64,000 bases of DNA from JACMLD01 sp044227095 (GTDB lineage: Bacteria; Bacteroidota; Bacteroidia; Chitinophagales; Chitinophagaceae), in assembly GCA_044227095.1 (NCBI GenBank), contig JBGAFV010000001.1, positions 2,480,001 to 2,544,000 of the forward strand, given 5' to 3'. The translations under genes were made by a program, and so were the position numbers. Position 1 is the first letter of the stretch, and each line of letters opens with the position of its first letter. The notes beneath the pieces were generated by a model, which worked only from the letters and a program-made list of their open reading frames with translations, was not told the origin of the DNA and ran no database searches. Shown piece after piece: positions 1 to 9,700 of this stretch.

Positions 1-1147
1 TTGCCTCGTTAATGGCATCTGTATTTAATACATAAGCCAATCTTACTTCATCTTTGCCCAGGCCCGGTGTACTGTAAAAACCGGTAGCAGGTGCAAGCAT
101 CACTGTTTTGTTATTATAGGAAAAAGATTCCAACAACCATTGACAGAATTTATCAGCGTCATCAATTGGCAACCTGGCAATAGCATAGAATGCACCGCCG
201 GGGTTTGGGCAAAATACACCAGGCATGGCATTCAGCCTTTTCACCAAAATATCTCTTCTCTTTTTATATTCTGCTTTAGTGGTATCAAAATAATTGGCAG
301 GAAGATTAATTGCCGCTTCGCCCAGTATTTGCGCAAAAGATGGCGGGCTGAGGCGTGCTTGTGCAAATTTCATTGTTGCATCAAGCAGGGCCTGGTTTTT
401 AGTAACAAAAGCGCCAATGCGTCCCCCGCAGGCACTGTATCTTTTACTGATAGTGTCCATCAGCACAACATTATCATCAATACCTTTTAAATGCATGGCA
501 CTGGTATGTGTTCCGCTGTAGCAAAATTCACGGTAAGCTTCGTCTGCAAAAAGATATAAATTATGTTTCAGCACTACCTGTTTTAGGGTTTCCATTTCTT
601 CTGCACTATATAAATAACCCGTTGGGTTATTAGGATTGCAGATAATAATAGCTTTTGTTTTTGGCGTGATTGCCTTTTCAAAATCTGAAATGGGCGGCAA
701 TGCAAACCCGGTTTCAATAGAAGAAGTAATAGGAACAACCGTTACACCAGCTTCTACTGCAAAGCCATTGTAATTTGCATAAAATGGTTCGGGAATAATT
801 ACTTCATCGCCTGCATCCATACATGCCATCATACCAAAAAGTATGGCTTCGCTGCCACCGGTTGTAATAAGAATCTGGTTATGGGTTACATCAATACCAA
901 CGCGTTTATAATACGCTGTAAGTTTTTTACGATAACTCTCATTGCCGGCGCTATGACTGTACTCGAGTACTTTAAAATCTGAATGGCGCACAGCATCCAA
1001 TGCTTGCGGGGGCGTAACAATATCCGGCTGACCAATATTTAAATGAAATACTGTGATGCCCTTTTTTTTAGCAGCTTCTGCAAAAGGAACAAGTTTGCGT
1101 ATGGGTGATGCCGGCATTTGCTGGCCACGTTGGCTAATAGGTAACAT
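1..1147 (-). CDS. Class I/II pyridoxal-phosphate aminotransferase, partial (C-terminus outside window)
   Basis: 382 codons are visible from an ATG at 1147; the reading frame runs off the left edge, so the stop is not seen. The protein begins MLPISQRGQQMPASPIRKL and carries fold-type I aminotransferase landmarks: the TTGGSEAI loop, the NPNNPTGY motif, the DEAYREF segment and SKRYSACGGRIG with the PLP-binding lysine at about residue 235 (codon 443-445). The spacing matches the roughly 385-400 residue aspartate aminotransferases of the Thermus type, so only a short C-terminal tail should be missing. A role as aspartate or aromatic aminotransferase is inferred from family; the exact substrate cannot be read. 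Transcribed leftward; no partner gene is visible. Confidence 0.93.
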   Translation of the reverse strand, partial: MLPISQRGQQMPASPIRKLVPFAEAAKKKGITVFHLNIGQPDIVTPPQALDAVRHSDFKVLEYSHSAGNESYRKKLTAYYKRVGIDVTHNQILITTGGSEAILFGMMACMDAGDEVIIPEPFYANYNGFAVEAGVTVVPITSSIETGFALPPISDFEKAITPKTKAIIICNPNNPTGYLYSAEEMETLKQVVLKHNLYLFADEAYREFCYSGTHTSAMHLKGIDDNVVLMDTISKRYSACGGRIGAFVTKNQALLDATMKFAQARLSPPSFAQILGEAAINLPANYFDTTKAEYKKRRDILVKRLNAMPGVFCPNPGGAFYAIARLPIDDADKFCQWLLESFSYNNKTVMLAPATGFYSTPGLGKDEVRLAYVLNTDAINEA

Positions 1148-1247
1148 TCAGCAAAAATAAGCACTATGGAATAATGTGGTAAGCATTCTTAAATGTATGC
1201 AAACAGGTGTGTTTGTTTTTTTTAAAGAAAAGTATATTGACGGGCAT

Positions 1248-1278
1248 TAAAAAAGCCATCCCTTTGGCAGGGATGGCT
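1248..1278 (-). terminator. Intrinsic terminator of the Lys/Ala-rich gene
   Basis: AGCCATCCC (1254-1262) and GGGATGGCT (1270-1278) form a perfect 9-bp stem with a 7-nt loop. On the minus strand the hairpin is followed by a run of six T (1248-1253). It lies just past the stop codon at 1303. Confidence 0.85.
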
Positions 1279-1302
1279 ATAAAAATATAGACACGTAATA
1301 TT

Positions 1303-1734
1303 TTAAGCTTCAGATCCGTGAGTAGTGCTTTCGTTAGTATCAGTAGCAGTTGGTTCCTCCATTGGCATTTCAACTACTGGTTCTGGTGCTGGCGCAACAG
1401 GTGCCGGTGGTGGCGGAGGTGGAGCAACTGTTTTTTTCTTGGGCGCCACTTTTTTCTTAGGTGCTTTTTTTACAGGTGCTGCTTTTTTGGGAGCTGCTTT
1501 TTTAGGGGCCGCTTTCTTAGGCGCAGCTTTCTTTTTAGGGGCCGCTTTTTTCTTTGGTGCTGATTTCTTTTTAGGCGCAGCTTTTTTCTTAGGGGCTGCC
1601 TTCTTTTTTGGAGCCGCTTTCTTTTTTGCTGCCTTTTTCTTTGGAGCCGCTTTCTTTTTAGCCTTTTTAGCTACTTTTTTTGGCGCTGCTTTCTTTTTTG
1701 GGGCAGGCTTTTTAGCTTTTTTCTTGCTGGCCAT
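1303..1734 (-). CDS. Histone H1-like Lys/Ala/Pro-repeat protein
   Basis: 143 residues from ATG 1734 (MASKKKAKKPAPKKKAAPKK). An upstream in-frame TTG at 1761 would add nine residues but ATG is preferred. Residues 2 to about 100 are almost entirely Lys, Ala and Pro in units such as KKKAAPKKKAAP. A Pro-rich linker (APPPPPPAPVAPAPEP) and an acidic, Ser/Thr-rich tail (VVEMPMEEPTATDTNESTTH) follow. This resembles bacterial H1-like nucleoid proteins (the HU/H1 C-terminal-tail type); no folded domain is visible. A DNA- or RNA-binding role is inferred from charge. The repeat codons vary, so the array is not a recent DNA duplication. The gene ends in a strong terminator and is divergent from fusA. Confidence 0.8.
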   Translation of the reverse strand: MASKKKAKKPAPKKKAAPKKVAKKAKKKAAPKKKAAKKKAAPKKKAAPKKKAAPKKKSAPKKKAAPKKKAAPKKAAPKKAAPKKAAPVKKAPKKKVAPKKKTVAPPPPPPAPVAPAPEPVVEMPMEEPTATDTNESTTHGSEA

Positions 1735-2091
1735 ATTGATTTTGAATTTTTGGTTAGACAATGAGATTCTAAATTTAGTAAAGCTTTTTAAATACCACCA
1801 AATTTTGAGAAGGTATTTAATAAAAAATTTGATAATTACTTTACTAACCTGCTATTGTTGATATGGAATATGATAAACAACATACAACTTACCGTACTTG
1901 CTGGTATAAAATCATACTTGATGTATGTACAGTTTTCAGAAATGATGGTTTTATCCCCGGTTTCCCCATTTTTTAAAGACTCTTTTTTATTCAGGTGAAA
2001 TGGTTACCTTTGCGCCCCAAATGCAGCCCTGTTTTAAAAAGGGCTTTAAAACTGAGGTTTACACAACATTTAAACGTTTTAATTTACAATA
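1735..2091. other. Divergent intergenic region between the H1-like gene and fusA
   Basis: 357 nt without a gene. The fusA side holds the -7 element at 2005-2012. After it comes a leader with a small hairpin, AGCCCT (2025-2030) pairing with AGGGCT (2040-2045) across a T/A-rich loop, and then an AT-rich unstructured stretch up to the ATG. The minus-strand side is AT-rich, and I see no clear promoter for the H1-like gene. Confidence 0.6.
2005..2012 (+). promoter_or_regulatory. Bacteroidota -7 element upstream of fusA
   Basis: TACCTTTG matches the Bacteroidota primary-sigma -7 consensus TAnnTTTG, about 80 nt before the fusA ATG. The expected -33 TTTG is not exact; CTTT occupies that spacing. Confidence 0.6.
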
Positions 2092-4236
2092 ATGGCAGAC
2101 TTAAAATTTCAAAGAAACTTTGGTATTGCGGCTCACATTGATGCCGGTAAAACAACTACTACGGAGCGTATCCTCCGTTATACAGGTATGATTCACCGTA
2201 TAGGTGAGGTGCACGATGGTGCTGCAACCACAGACTGGATGGAGCAGGAAAAAGAACGTGGTATCACCATTACTTCTGCTGCAGTAAGCTGCCAGTGGAA
2301 CTTTCCTACCAATAAAGGAAAAGAAACTGCAGATACAAAAAAATATTCTTTCAATATTATTGATACTCCCGGGCACGTGGATTTTACCGTAGAGGTGGAA
2401 CGTTCTATGCGTGTACTGGATGGTTTGATTGCTTTGTTCTCTGCTGTGGACGGCGTAGAGCCCCAGTCTGAAACTGTATGGCGCCAGGCCAACCGCTATG
2501 GTGTACCACGTATCGGTTTCGTAAATAAAATGGACCGTGCAGGTGCAGATTTTTTAATGGTGGTTAAGCAGGTAAAAGAAATGCTGGGTTCTAAAGCAGT
2601 GCCTTTACAGTTGCCTATTGGTGCAGAAGATGATTTTAAAGGTGTGGTGGATTTGATTAAAATGAAAGGCATTATCTGGCACATGGAAACTGAAGGAATG
2701 ACTTTTGACGAGATTGAAGTTCCTGCAGATATGAAAGAAGAAGCTGAAGAATGGAGGGCTCAACTGGTAGAAGCCGTAGCAGAATATGATGATAAACTGA
2801 TGGAGAAATTCTTTGATGATCCTAACAGCATCACAGAAGACGAAATGCATGAAGCTATCCGTAAAGCAACGGTAGATCTTAGCATTGTGCCTATGATGTG
2901 CGGTTCTTCATTTAAAAATAAAGGTGTACAAACAGCACTTGATGCCGTTTGCCGTTACCTGCCTTCTCCAATTGATATTCCTGATACAGTGGGTACAAAT
3001 CCAGATTCAGGAGAACAGGAAGTGCGTAAAGCCGATCCAAAAGCTCCGTTTTCTGCATTGGCTTTCAAAATCATGACAGACCCATTTGTGGGCCGTCTTG
3101 CATTCTTCCGCTGCTATTCTGGTCACCTTGATGCAGGTTCTTATGTATTGAATGTGAGAAGTGGTAAGAAAGAACGTATCAGCCGTATCATGAAAATGTT
3201 TGCTAACAAGCAAAACCCGATTGATTTTATTGAAGCAGGAGATATTGGCGCAGCAGTAGGTTTTAAAGAAATTAAAACCGGTGATACACTTTGTGATGAA
3301 GACCATCCAATTGCTTTGGAAAACATGTTTATACCAGAGCCGGTAATTGCTATTGCTGTTGAGCCAAAAGCGCAGGCAGACGTAGACAAAATGGGTATGG
3401 CCATTGCAAAACTGGTTGAAGAAGATCCTACACTTCGTGTAAATACCGATGAAGAAACTGGCCAAACCATTTTGCGTGGTATGGGAGAGCTTCACCTGGA
3501 AATTATTGTAGACCGTATGCGCCGTGAGTTTAAAGTAGAAGTAAACCAGGGTGCGCCGCAGGTTGCTTATAAAGAAGCATTCCATGCTACTATAGAGCAC
3601 AGGGAAACATTGAAGAAACAAACCGGTGGCCGTGGTAAATTCGCAGACATTGTATTTGAATTTGGTCCTGCAGATAAAGAATGGCTGGCAGAAAACCCTG
3701 GCAAACATTACCAGTTTATAAACGACATCTTTGGTGGTTCTATTCCACGTGAGTTTGTTCCTGCAATTCAGAAAGGATTTGAGCAGGCAATGACTACAGG
3801 TGTACTGGCCAACTATCCTGTTGACAATATGAAAGTACGTGTGTTTGATGGTAGCTTCCACCAGGTTGACTCTGACTCTATGAGTTTTGAATTGTGTGCA
3901 AAAGCAGGTTTCCGTGAAGCAGCAAGAAAAGCAAAACCTGTATTGCTTGAGCCAATCATGAAAGTAGAAGTGGTTACTCCGGATCAATACATGGGTGATG
4001 TAACAGGCGACTTGAACCGTCGTCGTGGTATGCTTGAAGGTATGGACAGCCGCAACAATGCACAGGTAATTAAAGCCAAAGTGCCATTGAGCGAAATGTT
4101 TGGTTATGTAACCCAACTGCGTTCTATGTCATCTGGCCGTGCATCTTCTACCATGGAGTTTTCTCATTACTCACCTGCGCCAAATGGCATTGCAGAAGAA
4201 GTAATAGCTAAAGTAAAAGGAAAAGTAAACGCATAA
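2092..4236 (+). CDS. fusA: Translation elongation factor G
   Basis: 714 residues (E. coli EF-G has 704). GTPase motifs are all present: P-loop AHIDAGKT at residues 14-21, the RGITITSAA switch I end, DTPGHVDF (G3) and NKMDRAG (G4). Domain II to V landmarks follow, including the GMGELHLEI and GGSIPREFVPA segments and a C-terminal SMSSGRASSTMEFSHY block. It drives ribosomal translocation and, with RRF, recycling. The usual rpsL-rpsG upstream and rpsJ downstream neighbours are absent: fusA has its own promoter and terminator here, and rpsJ is about 8.5 kb away. It is therefore a single-gene transcription unit. Confidence 0.98.
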   Translation: MADLKFQRNFGIAAHIDAGKTTTTERILRYTGMIHRIGEVHDGAATTDWMEQEKERGITITSAAVSCQWNFPTNKGKETADTKKYSFNIIDTPGHVDFTVEVERSMRVLDGLIALFSAVDGVEPQSETVWRQANRYGVPRIGFVNKMDRAGADFLMVVKQVKEMLGSKAVPLQLPIGAEDDFKGVVDLIKMKGIIWHMETEGMTFDEIEVPADMKEEAEEWRAQLVEAVAEYDDKLMEKFFDDPNSITEDEMHEAIRKATVDLSIVPMMCGSSFKNKGVQTALDAVCRYLPSPIDIPDTVGTNPDSGEQEVRKADPKAPFSALAFKIMTDPFVGRLAFFRCYSGHLDAGSYVLNVRSGKKERISRIMKMFANKQNPIDFIEAGDIGAAVGFKEIKTGDTLCDEDHPIALENMFIPEPVIAIAVEPKAQADVDKMGMAIAKLVEEDPTLRVNTDEETGQTILRGMGELHLEIIVDRMRREFKVEVNQGAPQVAYKEAFHATIEHRETLKKQTGGRGKFADIVFEFGPADKEWLAENPGKHYQFINDIFGGSIPREFVPAIQKGFEQAMTTGVLANYPVDNMKVRVFDGSFHQVDSDSMSFELCAKAGFREAARKAKPVLLEPIMKVEVVTPDQYMGDVTGDLNRRRGMLEGMDSRNNAQVIKAKVPLSEMFGYVTQLRSMSSGRASSTMEFSHYSPAPNGIAEEVIAKVKGKVNA

Positions 4237-4260
4237 TTCAATGTGCTTTAATAATTACAG

Positions 4261-4290
4261 GCCCCGCTTTAACCAGCGGGGCTTTTTTAT
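4261..4290 (+). terminator. fusA terminator
   Basis: GCCCCGCT (4261-4268) and AGCGGGGC (4275-4282) form a GC-rich stem with a TTAACC loop, followed by TTTTTT. Confidence 0.92.
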
Positions 4291-4365
4291 TTTGGGGTAG
4301 CTTTTAAATAAACATTAACCGGTTCAATTATAAAATCATTTATTTTACAGCCCTAAATTTTGTGT

Positions 4366-6591
4366 ATGCGTAAATATTTTTTTGTCTTCTTTGCAGGTAT
4401 TGTATGTTTTTTCTCTACTGTAAATTCCTTTGCACAACAAATTAAATGGGCAAAAGATGGTAGCAGTTATTACAAAGCAGAAGACGGTGACATTGTAAAA
4501 TATAACCTTCCGCAAAACAGCAAAGTGGTTGCTATATCAAAAGAACAATTAAAAATATCGGGGCAACCTAAAAGCATTGCTATAAGAAATTTTATTTTTT
4601 CAGATGATGAACAAAAAGTTCTTATTTATACCAATACAAAAAAAGTATGGCGACTTGATACACGCGGAGATTACTGGTTATACAATACAAGTAATGGCAG
4701 CCTGGTGCAATTGGGTAAATCTCTGCCGGCTTCTTCACTAATGTTTGCAAAATTTTCTCCCGATGGATCTAAAGTGGCTTATGTAAGCAACTATAATTTA
4801 TATACTGAAGATTTAACTACGGGGGTAATTAAACAATTAACTGCTGATGGTACGCGGCAACTTATAAACGGAACGTTTGACTGGGCCTATGAAGAAGAAT
4901 TTTTTTGCAGAGATGGTTTTCGCTGGAGCCCGGATAGCAAACACATTGCTTACTGGCAGATTGATGCAAAAAATACCAAAGATTATGAAATGCTGAATAC
5001 TACAGATTCAATTTATCCGCGGGTAATACCGGTAGAATATCCTGTAGCTGGCGAGGCCCCATCACCTTATAAAATTGGTGTTGTAGATATAAGCACTGTC
5101 CAAACAAAATGGATGGATATACCAACAGATCCTGTATTGCAGACTTATGTACCAAGAATGGAGTGGGCCGTCAATAGCACTGATCTTATAATACAACACC
5201 TCAACCGCAAACAAAATGAAAGCAAACTGATGCTTTGCAATATTGCATCCGGTGCTTCTGCAACAATTTATACTGAAACAGATTCTGCATGGATAGATAT
5301 ATTGCCTTTATGGGATCAGGATTATATAATGGGTGGATGGGACTGGTTAAATGCAGGCAAAGATTTTTTATGGGCAAGCGAAAAAGATGGATGGAGGCAT
5401 TTATACCGCATAAGCAGGGATGGCAAAAAAGAAACGTTGATTACCACAGGCAATTATGATGTGATGGACATAGTTAGACTAGATGAAAAAGGCGGCTTTG
5501 TTTACTTTATGGCTTCTCCTGAAAACGCAACCCAAAAATATTTATACCGAACAAAACTAGATGGAAAAACGAAAGCAGAATTGCTTTCTCCAATTAACCA
5601 GCAAGGTACACACGATTATAAAATTTCTCCCGATGCAAAATATGCATTTCATGATTTTACAAATTACTACACGCCACGCACTTCGGAACTGATAACGCTG
5701 GCAGGCCATAAAGGGATTAATGGAGAAAACAAAGTGAACGATGCTATTGCAAAAGCAGATAAAGCTGCACCTAATGTATCGTTCTTTAAAATAAAAACCG
5801 AAGAAGGTATTGAGATGGATGCATGGATGAAGAAGCCGCTCAATTTTGATTCAACAAAAAAATACCCGGTGGTGTTTTATGTATACACAGAGCCGTGGGG
5901 GCAAAATGTAAAAGATCAGTATGGTATTGCTAACAACCGCATGTACAAAGGCGATATGGCAAAAGACGGGTATTTCTATATTTCTATAGACAATCGTGGA
6001 ACGCCAGTGCCTAAAGGGAGACAATGGCGCAAATCTGTATACCGTAAAATTGGTTTGCTAAACATCAGCGACCAGGCAAATGCTGCCAAAGAAATATTGA
6101 AATGGCCTTTTATAGACAGCAGTCGCGTTGGCGTTTGGGGATGGAGTGGTGGTGGATCTGCTACTTTAAATTTAATGTTTCAATATCCGCAGATTTATAA
6201 AACAGGTATTGCTGTAGCTGCTGTTGGCAACCAGCTTACTTACGATAATATTTACCAGGAAAGATATATGGGTCTGCCACAGGAAAACCGGGATGATTTT
6301 GTAAAAGGCTCGCCTATTACCTATGCTAAAAATTTACAGGGAAATTTATTGTACATACATGGCACCGGAGACGATAACGTACATTACTCAAATGCCGAAA
6401 TGTTGATTAATGAACTGGTGAAATACAATAAGCAGTTTCAACTAATGTCTTATCCAAACAGAACACATAGTATTTCTGAAGGTGAAGGAACTGCTTTGCA
6501 TATGGCAACTATGTTTACCAATTATCTTAAACAATATTGCCCGCCCGGACCAAAAGCCAGCAATACAACACAAGCTAAAAAAGGATTTTAA
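4366..6591 (+). CDS. S9 family dipeptidyl peptidase (DPP-IV-like)
   Basis: 741 residues from ATG 4366; an in-frame TTG two codons earlier is less likely. Residues 1 to about 22 form a signal peptide (MRKYFFVFFAGIVCFFS, cleavage near FAQ). Next comes the DPP-IV N-terminal beta-propeller: the FDWAYEEEFFCRDGFRWSPDSK region contains the Glu-Glu pair that binds the substrate N-terminus in the family. The C-terminal alpha/beta-hydrolase carries Ser594 in GWSGGG, Asp669 in GTGDDNVHY and His701 in NRTHS. It likely removes N-terminal X-Pro dipeptides in the periplasm; the specificity is a family inference. It follows the fusA terminator and precedes an unrelated acyltransferase by 99 nt. Confidence 0.94.
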   Translation: MRKYFFVFFAGIVCFFSTVNSFAQQIKWAKDGSSYYKAEDGDIVKYNLPQNSKVVAISKEQLKISGQPKSIAIRNFIFSDDEQKVLIYTNTKKVWRLDTRGDYWLYNTSNGSLVQLGKSLPASSLMFAKFSPDGSKVAYVSNYNLYTEDLTTGVIKQLTADGTRQLINGTFDWAYEEEFFCRDGFRWSPDSKHIAYWQIDAKNTKDYEMLNTTDSIYPRVIPVEYPVAGEAPSPYKIGVVDISTVQTKWMDIPTDPVLQTYVPRMEWAVNSTDLIIQHLNRKQNESKLMLCNIASGASATIYTETDSAWIDILPLWDQDYIMGGWDWLNAGKDFLWASEKDGWRHLYRISRDGKKETLITTGNYDVMDIVRLDEKGGFVYFMASPENATQKYLYRTKLDGKTKAELLSPINQQGTHDYKISPDAKYAFHDFTNYYTPRTSELITLAGHKGINGENKVNDAIAKADKAAPNVSFFKIKTEEGIEMDAWMKKPLNFDSTKKYPVVFYVYTEPWGQNVKDQYGIANNRMYKGDMAKDGYFYISIDNRGTPVPKGRQWRKSVYRKIGLLNISDQANAAKEILKWPFIDSSRVGVWGWSGGGSATLNLMFQYPQIYKTGIAVAAVGNQLTYDNIYQERYMGLPQENRDDFVKGSPITYAKNLQGNLLYIHGTGDDNVHYSNAEMLINELVKYNKQFQLMSYPNRTHSISEGEGTALHMATMFTNYLKQYCPPGPKASNTTQAKKGF

Positions 6592-6690
6592 AATAGCAAC
6601 AACATATTTTTTACGTGCAGCGTTGCATGCTGATTGCCGGGTAACAGTTATCTTTAAAAGTATTCAATTTTAGTATTAGGATATACCTCA

Positions 6691-7791
6691 ATGGATCAGC
6701 CCGCCAATAACCTGCTGCGCAATAAAATTAAAACACTTGATGGTTTCAGGGGGTTGGCCGTATTATTATTGTGCTGCTATCATTTTTTTGATTTTTTACC
6801 ATTTACATTTTCAAGTGTTGATTTGTTTTTTGTTTTATCCGGGTTCTTAATCACAGGAAAATTGGTTGAATCATTAGAGGCTAAAAACTATTTCAGAACA
6901 TTTTATATAAACAGGATATTACGGGTAGTGCCATTGTGTTTTGCAGTTTTGCTAATCTTTTTTGTTCTTATTCCGCTACTGATGCCTTCCTTTGTTTCTG
7001 CTTCTTTCAGAACGCTTTTACAACAACAAGTATATTACTGGACGTTTACTGAAAATATAAGCGATGCTGTACATGGCTGGCCGTTGAATATTACATTAAT
7101 TCATTTCTGGTCGCTTGCTTGCGAAATGCAGTTTTACCTGTTCTGGCCATTTGTTGTTTATTTTCTTTACCATAATAAGAAACTGTTTGTAATTACAGTT
7201 ATAACAATAGCATTGCTGGGAATCCTGTTTAGGATATATGCCCATTTCTTCTTGCCTTTGCAACTTGCTTACCGGCATGTAATGCTGCCTAGCAGGATAG
7301 ATGCATTTTGTGCGGGTGCAATATTGTACATGGCTTTTACAACAGATACCTTACTCCGCTATAAAAAGATTTTCGCCCTTATTGTTTTTCTAATGCCCTG
7401 CATTGTTTTATTAATAATGACTGCTGCAAAAATTCCCTGGCATTTTGGTGTTGATGTTGTAAGCAAGTATGGCTATACAATAAACGTTATTTTCTGGTTT
7501 GCCCTTATTGCTTTTACGCTTTCTTCCGATTCAAATTTCTGCAAGCGTTTTTTTTCGAGCAGGATAATGAGAACGGCCGGAAAATATTCTTATGGTATAT
7601 ATGTTTTTCATTTGCCTGTTTATATCATTATCGGCAAGCAGCATTTATTTAACGCAAACGAAAAAGATAAAACCCTGTTGCTTGCTCTTGTAGCTTTTTT
7701 AATAACTTGTTTGTGTAGTTTTTTAAGTTATCATTTACTGGAGAAACATTTTCTGAGAATGAAACCCGCACAACAATATGCAAAAATTTAA
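6691..7791 (+). CDS. OafA/YrhL-type membrane acyltransferase (acyltransferase family 3)
   Basis: 366 residues, about ten hydrophobic segments. The N-terminus has the family signature LDGFRGLAVLLLCCYHFF with the conserved His31, then VDLFFVLSGFLITG (43-56), typical of integral O-acyltransferases that modify O-antigen, peptidoglycan or exported polysaccharides. A further conserved spot is FWSLACEMQFYLFWP. The substrate cannot be inferred. Its 3' end overlaps the next gene by 14 nt, so the two are translationally coupled and probably act on the same surface glycan or lipid. Confidence 0.92.
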   Translation: MDQPANNLLRNKIKTLDGFRGLAVLLLCCYHFFDFLPFTFSSVDLFFVLSGFLITGKLVESLEAKNYFRTFYINRILRVVPLCFAVLLIFFVLIPLLMPSFVSASFRTLLQQQVYYWTFTENISDAVHGWPLNITLIHFWSLACEMQFYLFWPFVVYFLYHNKKLFVITVITIALLGILFRIYAHFFLPLQLAYRHVMLPSRIDAFCAGAILYMAFTTDTLLRYKKIFALIVFLMPCIVLLIMTAAKIPWHFGVDVVSKYGYTINVIFWFALIAFTLSSDSNFCKRFFSSRIMRTAGKYSYGIYVFHLPVYIIIGKQHLFNANEKDKTLLLALVAFLITCLCSFLSYHLLEKHFLRMKPAQQYAKI

Positions 7792-9664
7792 AAAAGCATT
7801 TTTCATTTTTAGCTTTTTGGTACTGCTATATACTTTGCTGCGGGTATTTTTTTACCTGTTGTATTTCAGTAAAACAAATATGGCTTTTGCAGAATTCATT
7901 ACTTCTTTTTATTGGGGTGTAAGGCTAGACATCGGCGCAATTTTTTATTCTAACTTTATATTTTTTGTTTACTATTTCTTATTTAGCGATATGCTTCCAG
8001 CTAACTATAGAAAGACTGTAAGCATATTTCTGCTGCTTATTATAAACCTTCCCTTTTTTGCAATTAATGTTATCGATCTTGCCTATTATAAATTTACTTT
8101 TCGCAGAAGTACAGTAGATCTTTTTGCTGTTATTACTGGTTCATTGCCGGCTATAGGTTCTTTCTGGAAAGCATGGTGGTGGTTGTTTTTATTATTTATT
8201 GTATTGTGTGTTGTTGCAGCCTGGTTTTTTAACCGCATTTTAAAAAATGAAGCGTTAGCTAAGCGGAATAAATTACTTGCTGATGTTTTTATAGCATTAT
8301 GTTTTTTAGTACCGCTTGGTTTGCTGGCAAGAGGGCTTGCAGAACGTCCGCTTATACCATCCTCTCCGCTATTGTATTTGCCCGCAAATGATCTGCCGTT
8401 GGCATCCAATTCAACCTTTACTGTTTTGTATTCGGTATTTAAACACCAAACCCAGTTAAAAGAGAAAAACTATTTCAGCCCTTCTCAATTGGATACTTTG
8501 TTTACAGCAAAGCAGCAATTCCATTCTCAACAACCATTTAATAAAATGAATGTAGTGGTTTTTGTTATGGAGAGTTTCGCCAAAGAATATATAGATACGA
8601 ATAGCCGCCTTCGCGCAAAAACACCATTTCTTGATTCTATAATGGCAGAAAGTATTGTGTGTAACAATGGATATACAAACGGACTTGAATCAAACAAAGG
8701 ATTAGTAGCAATACTGGGTAGTATTCCACCTTTTTTTGACGAGCCTTATTATTATTCAGCATACAGCAGCAATAATATAAGAGGAATAGGAAGCATCTTA
8801 AAAGAAGAAGGATACAACACTAGTTTTTTTATGGGAGCAGGATATGATCATTTTGGTTTTGCCAGGTTTTCTAAAATGTTGGGTATTGATAATTATTACT
8901 CGATACAGGATTATGGTAACGATAAACACTTTGATGGAAACTGGGGAATTTATGATCATTATTTTTTGCCTTACGCAGCAAGAACAATAGTAAAAAAGAA
9001 AACACCTTTTTTTAGCACTATATTTAATATCTCAACACATTTTCCTTATAAAATACCCGATAGCTTAAAAAATCAGTTTACTATAAATGGGCAAATTGCC
9101 GAGCAGAACAGCATGAGCTATCTTGATTATTCTTTACGATTGTTTTTTGATGTTGTTAAAAATGAAACCTGGTATAATAACACCCTTTTTGTTTTTTCTG
9201 CAGATCATAATATATATTGGGATGTGCAGGATAAAGCAGATTTGTATAAAACATTTATGATACCGATCTTTTTTTATTTGCCGGGAGAAAAGAATCACCG
9301 TGTAATAAATAAAACGGTTCAGCAACTGGATATCATACCCTCTATTTTAGATCTGCTGCATTATAACCAATCATTTATGTCTTTTGGCAAATCTGTTTTT
9401 GATACGCTTTCACCAGCAATTGCCATCAATCATTTTAATGATTTGTATCAGGCCATCGATTCAAATTATTTGTTTGGGTATAATGAAAGGACTGAACAAC
9501 CAGCTTACCTGTACAACTTTAGGCAAGATACAGCGCTTAGTAAAAATTTATTACAAAATGGTAACGTGCCCAATCAGCATGCTGTAGCAATGGAACAACA
9601 CCTAAAAGCAGTAATGCAGTATTTTAACAATAGCATGATAAAGAACAAGCTTTTTGTAAAATAA
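7778..9664 (+). CDS. LTA synthase/sulfatase-family membrane protein
   Basis: 628 residues. Four to five N-terminal membrane segments (to about residue 190) are followed by an extracytoplasmic alkaline-phosphatase-superfamily domain. Metal and catalytic positions expected from LtaS are visible: Glu265 in VFVMESF, a Ser nucleophile at about 305 in NGLESNKG (LtaS uses Thr), and Asp-His in FSADHNIYWD. LtaS and relatives transfer phosphoglycerol or phosphoethanolamine groups; in Gram-negatives, members modify periplasmic glucans or lipids. The start ATG lies inside the acyltransferase gene. It is a paralogue of the protein encoded at 58761-60767. Substrate unknown. Confidence 0.88.
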   Translation: MQKFKKAFFIFSFLVLLYTLLRVFFYLLYFSKTNMAFAEFITSFYWGVRLDIGAIFYSNFIFFVYYFLFSDMLPANYRKTVSIFLLLIINLPFFAINVIDLAYYKFTFRRSTVDLFAVITGSLPAIGSFWKAWWWLFLLFIVLCVVAAWFFNRILKNEALAKRNKLLADVFIALCFLVPLGLLARGLAERPLIPSSPLLYLPANDLPLASNSTFTVLYSVFKHQTQLKEKNYFSPSQLDTLFTAKQQFHSQQPFNKMNVVVFVMESFAKEYIDTNSRLRAKTPFLDSIMAESIVCNNGYTNGLESNKGLVAILGSIPPFFDEPYYYSAYSSNNIRGIGSILKEEGYNTSFFMGAGYDHFGFARFSKMLGIDNYYSIQDYGNDKHFDGNWGIYDHYFLPYAARTIVKKKTPFFSTIFNISTHFPYKIPDSLKNQFTINGQIAEQNSMSYLDYSLRLFFDVVKNETWYNNTLFVFSADHNIYWDVQDKADLYKTFMIPIFFYLPGEKNHRVINKTVQQLDIIPSILDLLHYNQSFMSFGKSVFDTLSPAIAINHFNDLYQAIDSNYLFGYNERTEQPAYLYNFRQDTALSKNLLQNGNVPNQHAVAMEQHLKAVMQYFNNSMIKNKLFVK

Positions 9665-9700
9665 TTTTTTAGCTGTTGTTTTGCTATCAATGTTTACGAT

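Noticed and set aside
1325..1861. 178-codon plus-strand ORF rich in Gly/Ala/Phe
   Set aside because: Antisense to the Lys/Ala/Pro repeat gene; the FFLGAAF pattern is just the complement of the KKAAPKK codons.
3007..4116. 369-codon minus-strand ORF inside fusA
   Set aside because: It is antisense to the highly conserved EF-G reading frame; Cys/His/Phe-rich translation is typical of a shadow frame.
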